DNA from: Pseudomonas frederiksbergensis
GTDB lineage: Bacteria > Pseudomonadota > Gammaproteobacteria > Pseudomonadales > Pseudomonadaceae
DNA: 64,000 bases
NCBI RefSeq assembly: GCF_900105495.1
Contig: NZ_FNTF01000002.1
Coordinates: 5,720,001-5,784,000, forward strand
Direction: 5' to 3'
Under the pieces are notes generated by a model. The model saw only the letters and a program-made list of their open reading frames with translations, had not been told where the DNA came from and searched no databases. A program made the position numbers and the translations under genes. Positions 54,238-63,740 of this stretch are shown here, one piece after another. Position 1 is the stretch's first letter. Every line of letters starts with the position of its first letter.

Positions 54238-54512
54238 CGGAAGGTACTCATGACAGGAATGAGGCACGCCGGGCGAGGCGTGAAAGAAGTCCGGACATCC
54301 CTGTCTGCGACCTTGGCCAGCGGTCAAAGCCGTGCGAGTTAACGTAGGCAAGATCGGCGGGCCAGAGCGGTTCTTTAACCAATTCCGACCGTCGGTAGCG
54401 CCATCATTTCGCCTCCACCGCCTTGTCACAAAACGGTCAAAACTCCTTGCAATGATGCGGTTCAAGTGAACCTGTGAAACCCGCAACAGGCGCCTCCTCA
54501 CATCGAGACCCC

Positions 54513-55535
54513 ATGAACCACAGCATCGACCAACGTCATCGCGACACCGACCTGTTCGGTCTGCTGTACGGTTTCAGTTTTCGCCCCGGCGAGCGCGGCC
54601 GCGAGCTCGATTCGGCCAAGGCGTTGCAGTGCCTGCAACAACCCGGCGACAACGACGAATTTCTCTGGCTGCACCTGAACCTGGCCCACGCCGCATGCGA
54701 GCGCTGGATGAAAAGCCATCTGCAATTGCCCGATGAATTTTTCGAAGCACTGCACGAAGGTTCGCGTTCGACGCGTATCGAGCATGTGGATTCGGCGTTG
54801 CTGGCGGTGGTCAACGACGTGGTGTTCAACCTCAGCAGCATGGTGTCGTCCGATGTTTCGACGTTGTGGGTCTGCGCCCGCAGTCGGCTGATCGTCAGCG
54901 CACGACTGCAACCGCTGCACTCGGTAGACAAGCTGCGCTCGTCGGTGAAGGCCGGTGAGTGCTTTCGCTCGCCACTGGAATTGCTGGTGCATCTGCTGCG
55001 CGATCAGGGGGAAGTGCTGACCCAGATCGTGCGCAAGACCAGCCTCAGTGTCGATCAGATCGAAGATGAGTTGCTGTCTTCGCGGCTGTCGACCAACCGC
55101 GCTGAGCTGGGTGCCAACCGACGGGTGCTGGTGCGCTTGCAACGCTTGTTGGCGCTGGAGCCGGGCTCGTTGCTGCGCCTGCTCAATCGCCCGCCGCAGT
55201 GGTTGCAAAAGGAAGACGTCAAGGAGCTGCGCAAGTCCACCGAGGAGTTCGCGCTGATCATTAACGACCTCACGGCGCTGGGCGAACGGATCAAGCTGTT
55301 GCAGGAGGAAATCGCCGCCAACCTCAACGAACAGAGCAACCGCACGCTGTTCACCCTGACCGTGGTGACGGTGCTGGCGTTGCCGATCAACATCATCGCC
55401 GGGTTCTTTGGCATGAACGTCGGCGGGGTGCCGCTTTCCGGCGACCCGGAAGGGTTCTGGATTCTGGTGGCATTGGTCGCGACGTTTACCGTGATCGCCG
55501 GGCGTTGGGCATTCCGTAAGCGCCAGGATTATTAA
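54513..55535 (+). CDS. CorA-family transporter, ZntB-like
   Basis: 340 residues. Large cytosolic domain, then two C-terminal helices; the pore motif GMNVGGVP is the GMN signature of CorA/ZntB channels, and the N-terminal LYGFSF matches ZntB. Likely Zn2+ (or other divalent) transport. The start at 54513 (MNHSIDQRH) gives family length. Followed by a palindromic repeat and pit. Confidence 0.85.
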   Translation: MNHSIDQRHRDTDLFGLLYGFSFRPGERGRELDSAKALQCLQQPGDNDEFLWLHLNLAHAACERWMKSHLQLPDEFFEALHEGSRSTRIEHVDSALLAVVNDVVFNLSSMVSSDVSTLWVCARSRLIVSARLQPLHSVDKLRSSVKAGECFRSPLELLVHLLRDQGEVLTQIVRKTSLSVDQIEDELLSSRLSTNRAELGANRRVLVRLQRLLALEPGSLLRLLNRPPQWLQKEDVKELRKSTEEFALIINDLTALGERIKLLQEEIAANLNEQSNRTLFTLTVVTVLALPINIIAGFFGMNVGGVPLSGDPEGFWILVALVATFTVIAGRWAFRKRQDY

Positions 55536-55556
55536 TATCGGAGCGCCTTCGATTCA

Positions 55557-55694
55557 CTGTGGCGAGGGGACTTGTCGGAACGCCGCACCGCCCCGTTCGG
55601 CTGCGCAGCAGTCGTAAACCTGCAAAAACGATGTAACTGAAAGAATGCTGGGGGCCGCTTCGCGACCCAACGGGGGCAAGCTCCCTCGCCACAG
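55557..55694. repeat. palindromic intergenic repeat (TGTGGCGAGGG type)
   Basis: Ends CTGTGGCGAGGG and CCCTCGCCACAG are complementary; inner GGGGGCCGCTTCGCGACCC can form further hairpins. A third repeat class, common in fluorescens-group genomes. Confidence 0.8.
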
Positions 55695-55812
55695 GTACTG
55701 CATTCTGATCAACGGATCGGCAATAAACCCAAACACTGACTTAACTCAGCCTCTCTGTAACATTCAGCAACGATCATGGGCGACATTCCTTCTCTCCTCA
55801 GGATTGTCCGTC

Positions 55813-57426
55813 ATGGCGACTCCTTCCTTCACCGCCACCCAGGCGCCCGCCAGTAGCGCCAAACCACAACTCGATAAAAAGCCCAGCCTGCTGACCCTCG
55901 TGATTTTCTTCGCGGTGCTGGGCAGCGGGTTGTTGTTTACCGCCTACAGCCTGATGCACGACATGAACGAGCTCGGCACCGTGGTGACCACCTGGACGCC
56001 GTTTCTGCTGTTGGGCGTGGCGCTGCTGATTGCCCTCGGCTTTGAATTCGTCAACGGTTTCCACGACACTGCCAACGCCGTGGCCACGGTGATTTACACC
56101 AACTCCTTGCCGCCAAATTTCGCGGTGGCCTGGTCCGGATTCTTCAACTTCCTCGGGGTGCTGCTGTCCAGCGGCGCGGTGGCGTTCGGCATCATCGCCC
56201 TGCTGCCGGTGGAGCTGATTCTGCAAGTCGGTTCTTCCGCTGGTTTCTCGATGATCTTCGCCCTGTTGATCGCCGCGATCCTGTGGAACCTCGGCACCTG
56301 GTGGCTGGGGTTGCCGGCGTCTTCGTCGCACACCCTCATTGGCTCGATCATCGGGGTCGGCGTGGCCAATGCCCTGATGCACGGCCGCGACGGCACTAGC
56401 GGCGTGGACTGGGCGCAGGCAACCAAAGTCGGTTACGCACTGTTGCTGTCGCCGCTGATCGGCTTCATGTTTGCGGCGCTGTTGCTGTTGGCCTTGCGGG
56501 CTTTCGTCAAGAATCGTGCGCTGTACAAAGCACCCAAGGGCGACACTCCGCCACCGTGGTGGATTCGCGGCATGTTGATCCTGACGTGCACCGGCGTGTC
56601 CTTCGCCCACGGCTCCAACGACGGCCAGAAAGGCATGGGCCTGATCATGCTGATTCTGGTGGGCACGCTGCCGATGGCTTACGCGCTGAACCGCACCATG
56701 CCGGCCGACCAGGCGCTGCAGTTTGCCGCCGTGGCCGAAGTCACCCAGCAAGCGCTGGTCAAAAATGCGCCGTTGCCAGCGCCGACCGACCCGCGCGCGG
56801 TGCTGTCCGAATACATGCGCAGCAAGGAAGCCTCACCGCAACTGATCCCCGCCCTGGCCGCGTTGACCGGCACTATCGGGAGTGAAGTGAAGGGCTACGG
56901 CTCGCTCGCAAAGGTCCCGGCCGAGGCCATGGGCAACGTGCGTAACGACATGTACCTGACCAGCGAAACCATTCGCCTGATGGACAAGAACAAGGTCGGC
57001 AACTTCGACGCCGATACCAATGGCAAGCTGCAACTGTTCAAGCAGCAGATCGACAACGCCACGCGGTTCATTCCGCTGTGGGTAAAAATCGCGGTGGCCA
57101 TCGCTCTGGGGCTGGGCACCATGGTCGGCTGGAAACGTATCGTGGTGACGGTTGGCGAGAAGATCGGCAAAACCCACCTGACGTATGCTCAAGGCGCCTC
57201 GGCGGAAACCGTCGCGATGCTGACCATCGGCGCGGCGGACATGTTCGGCCTGCCGGTATCGACGACTCACGTACTGTCTTCGGGGGTGGCCGGAACCATG
57301 GTCGCCAATGGCGGCGGATTGCAGATGAAGACCATCCGCAACCTGCTGATGGCCTGGGTGCTAACCTTGCCGGCGGCGATTCTGTTGTCGGGCAGTTTGT
57401 ATTGGCTGTTCACCCAACTCTTCTGA
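55813..57426 (+). CDS. inorganic phosphate transporter, Pit family
   Basis: 537 residues, 10-12 helices. The two duplicated Pit signatures are present: GFEFVNGFHDTANAVATVIYT and SFAHGSNDGQKGMG, plus the late GLPVSTTHVLSSGV. Low-affinity metal-phosphate symporter. The start at 55813 has CAGGATT upstream; 56 in-frame codons before it read through the repeat and are rejected. A hydrophilic loop (about 300-400) is longer than in E. coli PitA. Confidence 0.93.
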   Translation: MATPSFTATQAPASSAKPQLDKKPSLLTLVIFFAVLGSGLLFTAYSLMHDMNELGTVVTTWTPFLLLGVALLIALGFEFVNGFHDTANAVATVIYTNSLPPNFAVAWSGFFNFLGVLLSSGAVAFGIIALLPVELILQVGSSAGFSMIFALLIAAILWNLGTWWLGLPASSSHTLIGSIIGVGVANALMHGRDGTSGVDWAQATKVGYALLLSPLIGFMFAALLLLALRAFVKNRALYKAPKGDTPPPWWIRGMLILTCTGVSFAHGSNDGQKGMGLIMLILVGTLPMAYALNRTMPADQALQFAAVAEVTQQALVKNAPLPAPTDPRAVLSEYMRSKEASPQLIPALAALTGTIGSEVKGYGSLAKVPAEAMGNVRNDMYLTSETIRLMDKNKVGNFDADTNGKLQLFKQQIDNATRFIPLWVKIAVAIALGLGTMVGWKRIVVTVGEKIGKTHLTYAQGASAETVAMLTIGAADMFGLPVSTTHVLSSGVAGTMVANGGGLQMKTIRNLLMAWVLTLPAAILLSGSLYWLFTQLF

Positions 57427-57442
57427 TTCACCGCAGTTCCCA

Positions 57443-57532
57443 TGTGGGAGTGAGCCTGCTCGCGATAGCGGTGCACACGTCGACATCAATGTCGAATGTG
57501 CTGACGCCATCGCGAGCAGGCTCGCTCCCACA
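57443..57532. repeat. REPIN between pit and the PACE gene
   Basis: TGTGGGAGTGAGCCTGCTCGCGATAGCGG with an inverted near-copy at its other end; sits between convergent genes. Confidence 0.93.
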
Positions 57533-57534
57533 GG

Positions 57535-57978
57535 TTATTCATGCAGCACATAAGACTGGCGCATCAGCACTCGCTCGCGTACCACGTCGTACACCCAGTG
57601 ATAAACGTAGGTGTATGGCAGGAAAAACAGCAGCACACCGATATCCAGCAGGAACGCTTGCCACAGGCTGACCTTCAACCACCAGGCAATCAACGGCACC
57701 CCCACCGCAACCAGACCGCCTTCGAACAACAGCGCATGGACTACACGTACCCAGGCGTTGCGCACCAGGTTGTAGTGTTTGAGCGCGCGGTCGAACAATC
57801 CGTTGAAGATCACGTTCCAGGCCAGGGCAAGTGCCGCGATTGCCATGGTCACGACGCCCATGTCGAGCAGCGGTTTGTCCATGATCCACGCCAGCAGCGG
57901 GGTGCAGATCAGGATGGCCAACAATTCGAAACCAATGGCCTGGAAAATACGTTCAGTAATGGATTTGTTGGCGCTCAT
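57535..57978 (-). CDS. PACE family efflux transporter
   Basis: 147 residues, four transmembrane helices as two bacterial transmembrane pair domains: RIFQAIGFELLAILICTPLLAW and the second half with HALLFEGGLVAVGVPLIAWW. The conserved Glu in helix 1 (GFE) and the WNxxFN motif (AWNVIFNGLFD) mark the AceI/PACE family, which exports biocides and, naturally, polyamines. AGAGGAG precedes ATG 57978. Divergent from a LysR gene that likely regulates it. Confidence 0.92.
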   Translation of the reverse strand: MSANKSITERIFQAIGFELLAILICTPLLAWIMDKPLLDMGVVTMAIAALALAWNVIFNGLFDRALKHYNLVRNAWVRVVHALLFEGGLVAVGVPLIAWWLKVSLWQAFLLDIGVLLFFLPYTYVYHWVYDVVRERVLMRQSYVLHE

Positions 57979-58068
57979 GGCCAGACTCCTCTGAGTGACT
58001 GTGGTTGCCATGATCTTTCTTCACACCGATACTTCATAACCATTAACCATCGATCAAGGCGATAGTTC

Positions 58069-58923
58069 ATGGCTTCTCAAGAAGTGTTGCAGGCCTTCGT
58101 TCAGGCCGCGACTCAAGGCTCGTTTTCCGCTGCGGCGCGCAAATTGGGCCGCAGTCAGTCGACCATCAGCGCCGCCGTGGCCAGCCTTGAAATCGACTTG
58201 AACCTGACGCTGTTCGACCGCAGCAGCCGCAAACCGAGCCTGACCCCGGCCGGGCACGTGATGCTGCAACGGGCCGAGGACATTCTGGCCGCCAGCAGCC
58301 GGCTGGAAATGACCGCCAGCCAACTGTCCCAAGGGGTCGAGCCGAAGCTGACCGTGGCGATTTCCGACACGTATCAATCCGACCGATTCGAAGCGGCGCT
58401 CAGCGCCTTCGAGCTGCGTTATCCCGACCTGGAACTTGAATGCCTGATCGCTGAGTGCGATGACCTGGTGGCCTTGGTGCAACGGGGTCGGGCGCAGGTG
58501 GCCTTCGCCGAAAAACAAGACAGTTACCCGCCGGACCTGGTCAGTTCGACCATGGAAGAACGAACCGAGATTGCCCTGTTCGTATCCCGCGAACATCCAT
58601 TGGCGGCGCTGAGCCACATCGATCAGGGCGTGTTGCAACAACACCGGGAGCTGCGTCTGGCGACGATCGTCAATCCGTATGAAAGCCGTGCGAAGGGGCG
58701 CGTCTGGTCGGCGCCGAGTTATCTGATGCTGCTGGAAATGGCCCAGGGTGGATTCGGCTGGGCGCCGTTGCCGCGGTGGCTGGTGGAGCGGTTTGGGCAA
58801 GGCACGTTGCAGGAACTGGACGTGCGCGGCTGGCCGAAACCGGTGTTCGTCGATGCGCTGTGGTCGCGGCTGCATCCGCCGGGGCCGGCGGGGAGTTGGT
58901 TACTCGGCAAGATGCTGGAATAG
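58069..58923 (+). CDS. LysR-family regulator of the PACE transporter
   Basis: 284 residues. HTH about 3-60 (FVQAATQGSFSAAARKLGRSQSTISAAVASLE) and a substrate-binding domain. 90 bases from the divergent PACE gene, the arrangement known for aceI/aceR. Confidence 0.88.
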   Translation: MASQEVLQAFVQAATQGSFSAAARKLGRSQSTISAAVASLEIDLNLTLFDRSSRKPSLTPAGHVMLQRAEDILAASSRLEMTASQLSQGVEPKLTVAISDTYQSDRFEAALSAFELRYPDLELECLIAECDDLVALVQRGRAQVAFAEKQDSYPPDLVSSTMEERTEIALFVSREHPLAALSHIDQGVLQQHRELRLATIVNPYESRAKGRVWSAPSYLMLLEMAQGGFGWAPLPRWLVERFGQGTLQELDVRGWPKPVFVDALWSRLHPPGPAGSWLLGKMLE

Positions 58924-58954
58924 CGGTGCTCGCGAAGAGGCCCGCAAGATCACA

Positions 58955-60190
58955 TCACTTCAGCTCCCGCAACCGGGCCTCGATAAACCGTCGTTCCGGC
59001 ACTTGCTGCGTCAACTCCAACGCCCGCTGATAAGCCGCCCGCGCCTCCTCTACCCTTCCCAACTGCCGACAAAACTCCGCCCGCGCCGCGTGCGCCAAGT
59101 GGTAATCCAGCAAATCACCCCGCGCCAGGATCCCCTCGATCAACGTCAGTCCCGCCAACGGCCCATCCCGTTTGGAGATCGCCGCCGCACGGTTCAATTC
59201 GATCACCGGCGAAGGCGCTGCCCGCAACAGCACGTCATACAGACCCACAATCTCCAGCCAGTCCGTTTCCGCCGCCGTGGGCGCTTCAGCATGCGATGCC
59301 GCAATTGCCGCTTGCAGGCAATAAGGCCCGAAGCGCCGGGTTGTCAGTGCACGCTCCACCAGGGCGCAACCTTCAGCGATCATCTCGGCGTCCCACAACG
59401 AACGGTCCTGCTCATCCAGCACGATCAACTCGCCGCTCGCCGACGTCCTGGCCGTGCGTCGGGACTCGTGCAACAGCATCAGCGCCAGCAGTCCCATCAC
59501 TTCAGGTTCCGGCAGCAGTTCCATCAACAAACGACCGAGCCGAATCGCCTCACGGGTCAAATCCTCACGGGTCAGTTCCGCGCCCATGGATGCGGAATAA
59601 CCTTCGTTGAACACCAGATAAATCACCCGCAGCACGCTGTCCAGGCGCTCGGGCAATTCCGCCAGGGCCGGCACTTGATAAGGAATTTTTGCGTCACGGA
59701 TTTTCGCCTTGGCCCGCACGATGCGCTGGGCGATGGTCGCTGGTGCCGACAGGAAGGCTCGGGCGATTTCCTCCGTGGTCAGGTCGCAGACTTCGCGCAG
59801 CGTCAACGGCACCTGGGCGTCCGCCGCGAGCGCCGGGTGACAACAGGTGAAAATCAGGCGCAGGCGATCGTCTTCCACGTCTTCGTCACTCCAGTCGGCC
59901 TGCTCCAGCGCCTCCAGTTGAGCGATCAGCATCGGTTGCGAAGCGACGAAGCGTGCACGCCGTCGCAACACATCAATGGCCTTGAAACGCCCCGTGGACA
60001 CCAGCCAGGTCCGCGGATTGTCCGGCACACCGTCACGCTGCCAGCGCTCGACCGCGACGAAAAACGCTTCGTGCAAGGCTTCTTCGGCAAGATCGAAATC
60101 GCCGAGCAAACGAATCAGGGTCGCCAGAATCCGCCGTGAATCTTCGCGGTAAACCTGCTCGACCCGAGCTCGTACCGACTCGGCCGACAT
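58955..60190 (-). CDS. ECF42-type RNA polymerase sigma factor
   Basis: 411 residues: sigma region 2 (about 10-80; DLAEEALHEAFFVAVERW) and region 4 (about 110-165; DLTTEEIARAFLSAPATIAQRIVRAKAKI), then a long C-terminal helical/TPR-like domain (about 185-411; DUF6596 type). This fused architecture defines ECF42, which has no anti-sigma factor and is encoded with YCII (DGPF) proteins, as here: its ATG shares one base with the YCII stop. The C-terminal domain is thought to be required for activity. Confidence 0.9.
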   Translation of the reverse strand: MSAESVRARVEQVYREDSRRILATLIRLLGDFDLAEEALHEAFFVAVERWQRDGVPDNPRTWLVSTGRFKAIDVLRRRARFVASQPMLIAQLEALEQADWSDEDVEDDRLRLIFTCCHPALAADAQVPLTLREVCDLTTEEIARAFLSAPATIAQRIVRAKAKIRDAKIPYQVPALAELPERLDSVLRVIYLVFNEGYSASMGAELTREDLTREAIRLGRLLMELLPEPEVMGLLALMLLHESRRTARTSASGELIVLDEQDRSLWDAEMIAEGCALVERALTTRRFGPYCLQAAIAASHAEAPTAAETDWLEIVGLYDVLLRAAPSPVIELNRAAAISKRDGPLAGLTLIEGILARGDLLDYHLAHAARAEFCRQLGRVEEARAAYQRALELTQQVPERRFIEARLRELK

Positions 60191-60540
60191 CAGGCGCCGG
60201 GGTTCAACTGACGAACGGGACGCACCTCAACACAGCCGACCCGGGCCGCCGGGATGTTGCCGGCGACCTGGATGGCTTCATTGAGATCCTTGGCATCGAT
60301 CAGGTAGAAGCCGGCCAATTGCTCCTTGGTTTCGGCGAACGGGCCGTCGGTGATCGACATCTTCCCGTTGCGCATCCGCACCGTGGTCGCGGTCTGTACC
60401 GATTCCAGCGCCTCGGCGGCGACCATTCGGCCGCTGCCCTGGATCGCCTCGGCGTAAGCCATGCATTCCGCGTCATTCGGGCTCTCGGGCAGCGAGTGCA
60501 ACTCGTGCTCGTTGCTGTAGACCAGGCATAAATACTTCAT
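60190..60540 (-). CDS. YCII/DGPF-domain protein
   Basis: 116 residues, ferredoxin-like YCII fold with the signature TDGPFAETKEQLAGFY. GGAGAG before ATG 60540. Encoded directly before the ECF42 sigma factor and probably both its partner and its target. Enzymatic role unknown. Confidence 0.92.
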   Translation of the reverse strand: MKYLCLVYSNEHELHSLPESPNDAECMAYAEAIQGSGRMVAAEALESVQTATTVRMRNGKMSITDGPFAETKEQLAGFYLIDAKDLNEAIQVAGNIPAARVGCVEVRPVRQLNPGA

Positions 60541-60620
60541 GGGGCTCTCCTGAATCGAACGGATCAACTATGGCTGCTGAGTGACGCTTTCGCGATATTC
60601 CCGACGAATCGGCCTGACGC

Positions 60621-61046
60621 TCAGGGTTCCAGGTTGAACAGCGCGGTGCCGCTCATCATGTCGAACGGGGCCGACCAGTGTTCGTGAACGATGCGCCATT
60701 GCCCGTCGTCGCGGCGATAGCAGGCGGTCACGCGCATCCAGCAGGCCTGGGTTTCGCCCTTCTCGTTGGTGCCGCCGCAATGGGCCAGCCAATGGGCGAA
60801 GGCGATGTGCTCGTCCGCCACGATGTTCATATGGTCGAAGTCGAACTTATGCGCGCCCTGGCACATTTCCATGCATTCCTGCCAATGCGCGCGGTAGGCG
60901 GCCTTGCCCCGAAACTGCAGGGCCTTGACCGCGTCATAGGAAACGATGTCCTCGGCATACAGCGGCATGAGTTTCTCGACATCCTTGGCGATGACCGCCT
61001 GGCGATAGGTGTCGATCAGGGTCTGGATTTCGTGGGTAGCGTTCAT
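60621..61046 (-). CDS. SnoaL/NTF2-like protein (DUF4440 type)
   Basis: 141 residues, alpha+beta barrel of the ketosteroid-isomerase group: IQTLIDTYRQAVIAKDVEKLMPLYAEDIV, then GKAAYRAHWQEC and WRIVHEHWSAPF. GGAGAACC before ATG 61046. 80 bases upstream of the YCII gene on the same strand; likely the first gene of the ECF42 unit. Substrate unknown. Confidence 0.85.
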   Translation of the reverse strand: MNATHEIQTLIDTYRQAVIAKDVEKLMPLYAEDIVSYDAVKALQFRGKAAYRAHWQECMEMCQGAHKFDFDHMNIVADEHIAFAHWLAHCGGTNEKGETQACWMRVTACYRRDDGQWRIVHEHWSAPFDMMSGTALFNLEP

Positions 61047-61186
61047 GGTGGTTCTCCGTGGTTTTTGTTGTGAAGACACCCTTAGTCGTCTGGCGAAAAA
61101 CCAAATCGACAGTCCAAATAAAAATAATCCATGGACGCAAACTCGTTAGAATCCGAAACACATTTTCTTGGAAAAAGGACACTCCA

Positions 61187-61672
61187 GTGACAGCCCGACT
61201 CGTGCCTTACGACAGCCTGAATGCGCTCCAGCGCCAGCAGGTCGAAGCCATTGAAGTTCACAAAGAACAAATCAGGTTCTCCGGCGACATTCACGGTGCG
61301 TTGCACACTTTGCTGTCCAAACCCGGCCCCGGCGTGAAGGGATTTGCGCTACTGGTCGAGGATGTTCCCGTCGCCTTCCTGCTGCTCAAGCGCCCGCCCG
61401 TATTGCCGGCGTGGGCCAATGAACACAGCGCCACCCTGCACGCACTGCAAGTCGATCATCGGGCTCAGGGCAAAGGCTATGGCAAGGCCTGTCTGCAAGC
61501 CTTGCCCGACGTGGCGCGTCAGGCTTTTCCGGAAATAAAGGGGCTGGAGTTGTCGGTGGATGCGGATAACGCATCGGCCATCGCGCTTTATGCAAAATTC
61601 GGCTGGGTCGACAGCGGCGAAGCCTATAAGGGCCGGATCGGTTACGAACGGCGCATGGGGCTGGTTTTCTGA
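61187..61672 (+). CDS. GNAT-family N-acetyltransferase
   Basis: 161 residues from GTG 61187, chosen because AAAAAGGA lies nine bases upstream and the fold starts there. Acetyl-CoA-binding loop VDHRAQGKGYGKACLQAL, C-terminal VDADNASAIALYAKFGW. Substrate unknown. The next gene starts eight bases after its stop. Confidence 0.88.
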   Translation: MTARLVPYDSLNALQRQQVEAIEVHKEQIRFSGDIHGALHTLLSKPGPGVKGFALLVEDVPVAFLLLKRPPVLPAWANEHSATLHALQVDHRAQGKGYGKACLQALPDVARQAFPEIKGLELSVDADNASAIALYAKFGWVDSGEAYKGRIGYERRMGLVF

Positions 61673-61679
61673 GGTGGTT

Positions 61680-62285
61680 ATGCTCAACAGCATTGAAGAA
61701 CTGGAAGCCCTCTACGGCCAGCCCCACGACCGCGCCGTACGCAAGCAGATCGCCTTTCTGAACGAGGACTATCAGGCGATGGTCCGCGCCTCGCCACTGG
61801 TGATCGTCAGCTCGGTGGGGCCTGACGGGATGGACGGTTCACCGCGGGGCGACACGCCGGGTTTCGTGCGGATCATTGATGAACGCACCCTGGCGATCCC
61901 GGATCGGCCGGGCAACAACCGCATCGACACGCTGCGTAACGTTGTGCTCGATTCGCGGGTGTCGCTACTGTTCATCATTCCCGGGATTGGCGAAACGTTG
62001 CGGGTTAACGGCACGGCACAGATCAGCGCCGAACCGGGGTTGCTGGAGAGCTTTGCGGTCAATGGCAAACCGGCGCGCACGGTGATGCTGGTGACGGTGG
62101 AAGCGGCGTACTTCCACTGCTCCAAGGCCATCGTTCGTTCGGACTTATGGAACCCTGAGAAACACCTCGAACGCTCTGCCCTGCCGACGGCGGGCGCGTT
62201 TCACAAGCGGTTGAACGATGGGCAGTTCGATGCCGAGACGTATGACCGCGAAGCGCCGGCTCGGGTGCGGGATAGCCTTTACTGA
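61680..62285 (+). CDS. PPOX-type FMN-dependent flavoprotein (MSMEG_1061-like)
   Basis: 201 residues, split-barrel of the pyridoxamine 5'-phosphate oxidase superfamily: FVIVSSVGPDG-like strand, GDTPGFVRI, IPDRPGNNRIDTLRNV (family signature), and HCSKAIVRSDLW near the end. GAGGTGG overlaps the end of the GNAT gene, so the two are co-transcribed. Probable flavin-linked reductase; substrate unknown. Confidence 0.88.
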   Translation: MLNSIEELEALYGQPHDRAVRKQIAFLNEDYQAMVRASPLVIVSSVGPDGMDGSPRGDTPGFVRIIDERTLAIPDRPGNNRIDTLRNVVLDSRVSLLFIIPGIGETLRVNGTAQISAEPGLLESFAVNGKPARTVMLVTVEAAYFHCSKAIVRSDLWNPEKHLERSALPTAGAFHKRLNDGQFDAETYDREAPARVRDSLY

Positions 62286-62301
62286 CACAATCCTCCGCTT
62301 T

Positions 62302-62337
62302 ACTCCTACAGAGTCCCAGGCGGTGACCTGTAGGAGT
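62302..62337 (+). terminator. inverted repeat after the PPOX gene
   Basis: ACTCCTACAG, 16-base loop, CTGTAGGAGT, then CTTCTCT. 10-bp perfect stem without a good T-run. It marks the boundary with the AT-rich segment. Confidence 0.5.
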
Positions 62338-62394
62338 CTTCTCTCAAAGAAAAAAGAAACTTCACTCAAAGATTAAACACTTGGACTTCAATGT

Positions 62395-62422
62395 TTGTAA
62401 GGCGTTTCTGATTTTATATATA
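62395..62422 (+). promoter_or_regulatory. candidate sigma-70 promoter of the AT-rich cluster
   Basis: TTGTAA, 16-base spacer, TATATA, about 170 bases before the nucleotidyltransferase-like gene. AT-richness makes chance matches likely. Confidence 0.3.
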
Positions 62423-62589
62423 AATATTGACGAACAGCCTATGTCGACACTAGGGTTTTAGCACATGAACGCTATTACTTTTGCACTGGGGAACTCCAGG
62501 TAAAATACTTACCCATCTTTCTTCAGGTTGTCGTTCAGATTTAAGTGCCTCAGTTTATATTATCGCTATTACCCTGGGAGCAACATGAA

Positions 62590-63645
62590 ATGACCGCCCT
62601 CGTAAAAACCTCGCAGTCAAAAATCTCGGACAATGAAATTTCCATACTAGATGGAAAAATCTTAATTCCGAAAAACTACCTACGCGAAAGAGCTTTTTTA
62701 GAAAGCACAAGCATTCTTATTGTTTCAGGATCTCTAATCGAAGGGATTGGAACCATTCATTCCGACATCGACTGTATCATTCTTTGCGAACAACGACCTA
62801 AAGCTAACAACATCGAAAACTGTGAACATGCATTGGTTACAGATATAAACTACCACTACATCACTGAAGATGAGGAGGTTCATAATACAACAAATTTTTA
62901 CGGCAACACCAGCATCCACATTGATGCAGACTATATAACATTTTCCGAACTGGAAGAAATTTTTGCGAAAATTGAAAAAGCATTTGATGAAATCACCGAT
63001 GATCAACGTTTTCTCTATGACCCAGTACTATCGAACACAGAGAACAATGTCATTCATAGATCATTAATTGGGCATGCGTTAGAAAACGAAGAAAGATTCA
63101 GTCAATTGAAATCCAGGATTCCTTTGGAGAAGCATATTTATGTAGCTCACCGTGAGAAGCTGCCCGTATTTTATGCATTTCAGGATATTCAAGGTTGCTG
63201 GCAATCGGGAAACCTCTGGATGGGTTGTGAGATCGCACGGGACATGATGCTAAAGACGACCATGAGCTTCACTTATTTAACAGGCACAACAAACAAACAC
63301 TATAAGTGGGTTTACTCAAACATGTTCCGAGTCAGTGGGTTTGATGATATAAAAAATAGTTTCTTTGCGTTGGCCAGAAAGGGGGCGACCACAGAAGCTG
63401 AATGTCGCTTATACATTCAAGAAGCACTGAAATATATAGACCTGGTATTTTTGGCAATTGAGAAATTGTTAAAAAAATCAGATCTCTATCCATCTACGCT
63501 AAAATCTCTTTCCGCTTTGGACAACGAATTCAACAAACGAAAACAAACGAAACATAGAATATCCATGTGCGAGTATCACTTCAGAAAAAAATACTTTGCT
63601 GCGGAAGGAACTCCCTCTCTAATCAGCCTACTCAAAGAGTGGGAT
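62590..63645 (+). CDS. nucleotidyltransferase-like protein, low-GC cluster
   Basis: About 352 residues. VSGSLIEGIGTIHSDIDCIIL (residues about 45-64, GS then DxD at 59/61) is the pol-beta nucleotidyltransferase pattern. The remainder is helical with an aromatic segment (QDIQGCWQSGNLWMGCEIARDMML; KWVYSNMF) and no recognised domain. Too long for a MNT-type antitoxin. The start at 62590 follows GGGAG; an upstream in-frame ATG-less extension is ignored. GC content is far below the rest of the window, indicating transfer. Followed by a MATE-type gene. Product unknown. Confidence 0.7.
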
Positions 63646-63740
63646 TGAGAACAGAACATAGCACATCAAGTCCTTGTTAGCGTGACGAATACAAATACCT
63701 TCCTGCTCATAATTATATTTATATAAACACGAGATCACGC

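Noticed and set aside
55798..56751. 317-codon open frame opposite pit
   Set aside because: His/Gln/Arg-rich antisense frame of a membrane-protein gene.
58748..60139. 463-codon open frame opposite the ECF42 sigma gene
   Set aside because: Runs through the end of the LysR gene and antisense to the sigma factor; Arg/Gln-rich nonsense composition.
62590..63645. Nucleotidyltransferase-like gene as a MNT/HEPN toxin-antitoxin system
   Set aside because: The protein is about three times longer than MNT antitoxins, its motif spacing differs, and no HEPN partner is present; a MATE-type gene follows instead.
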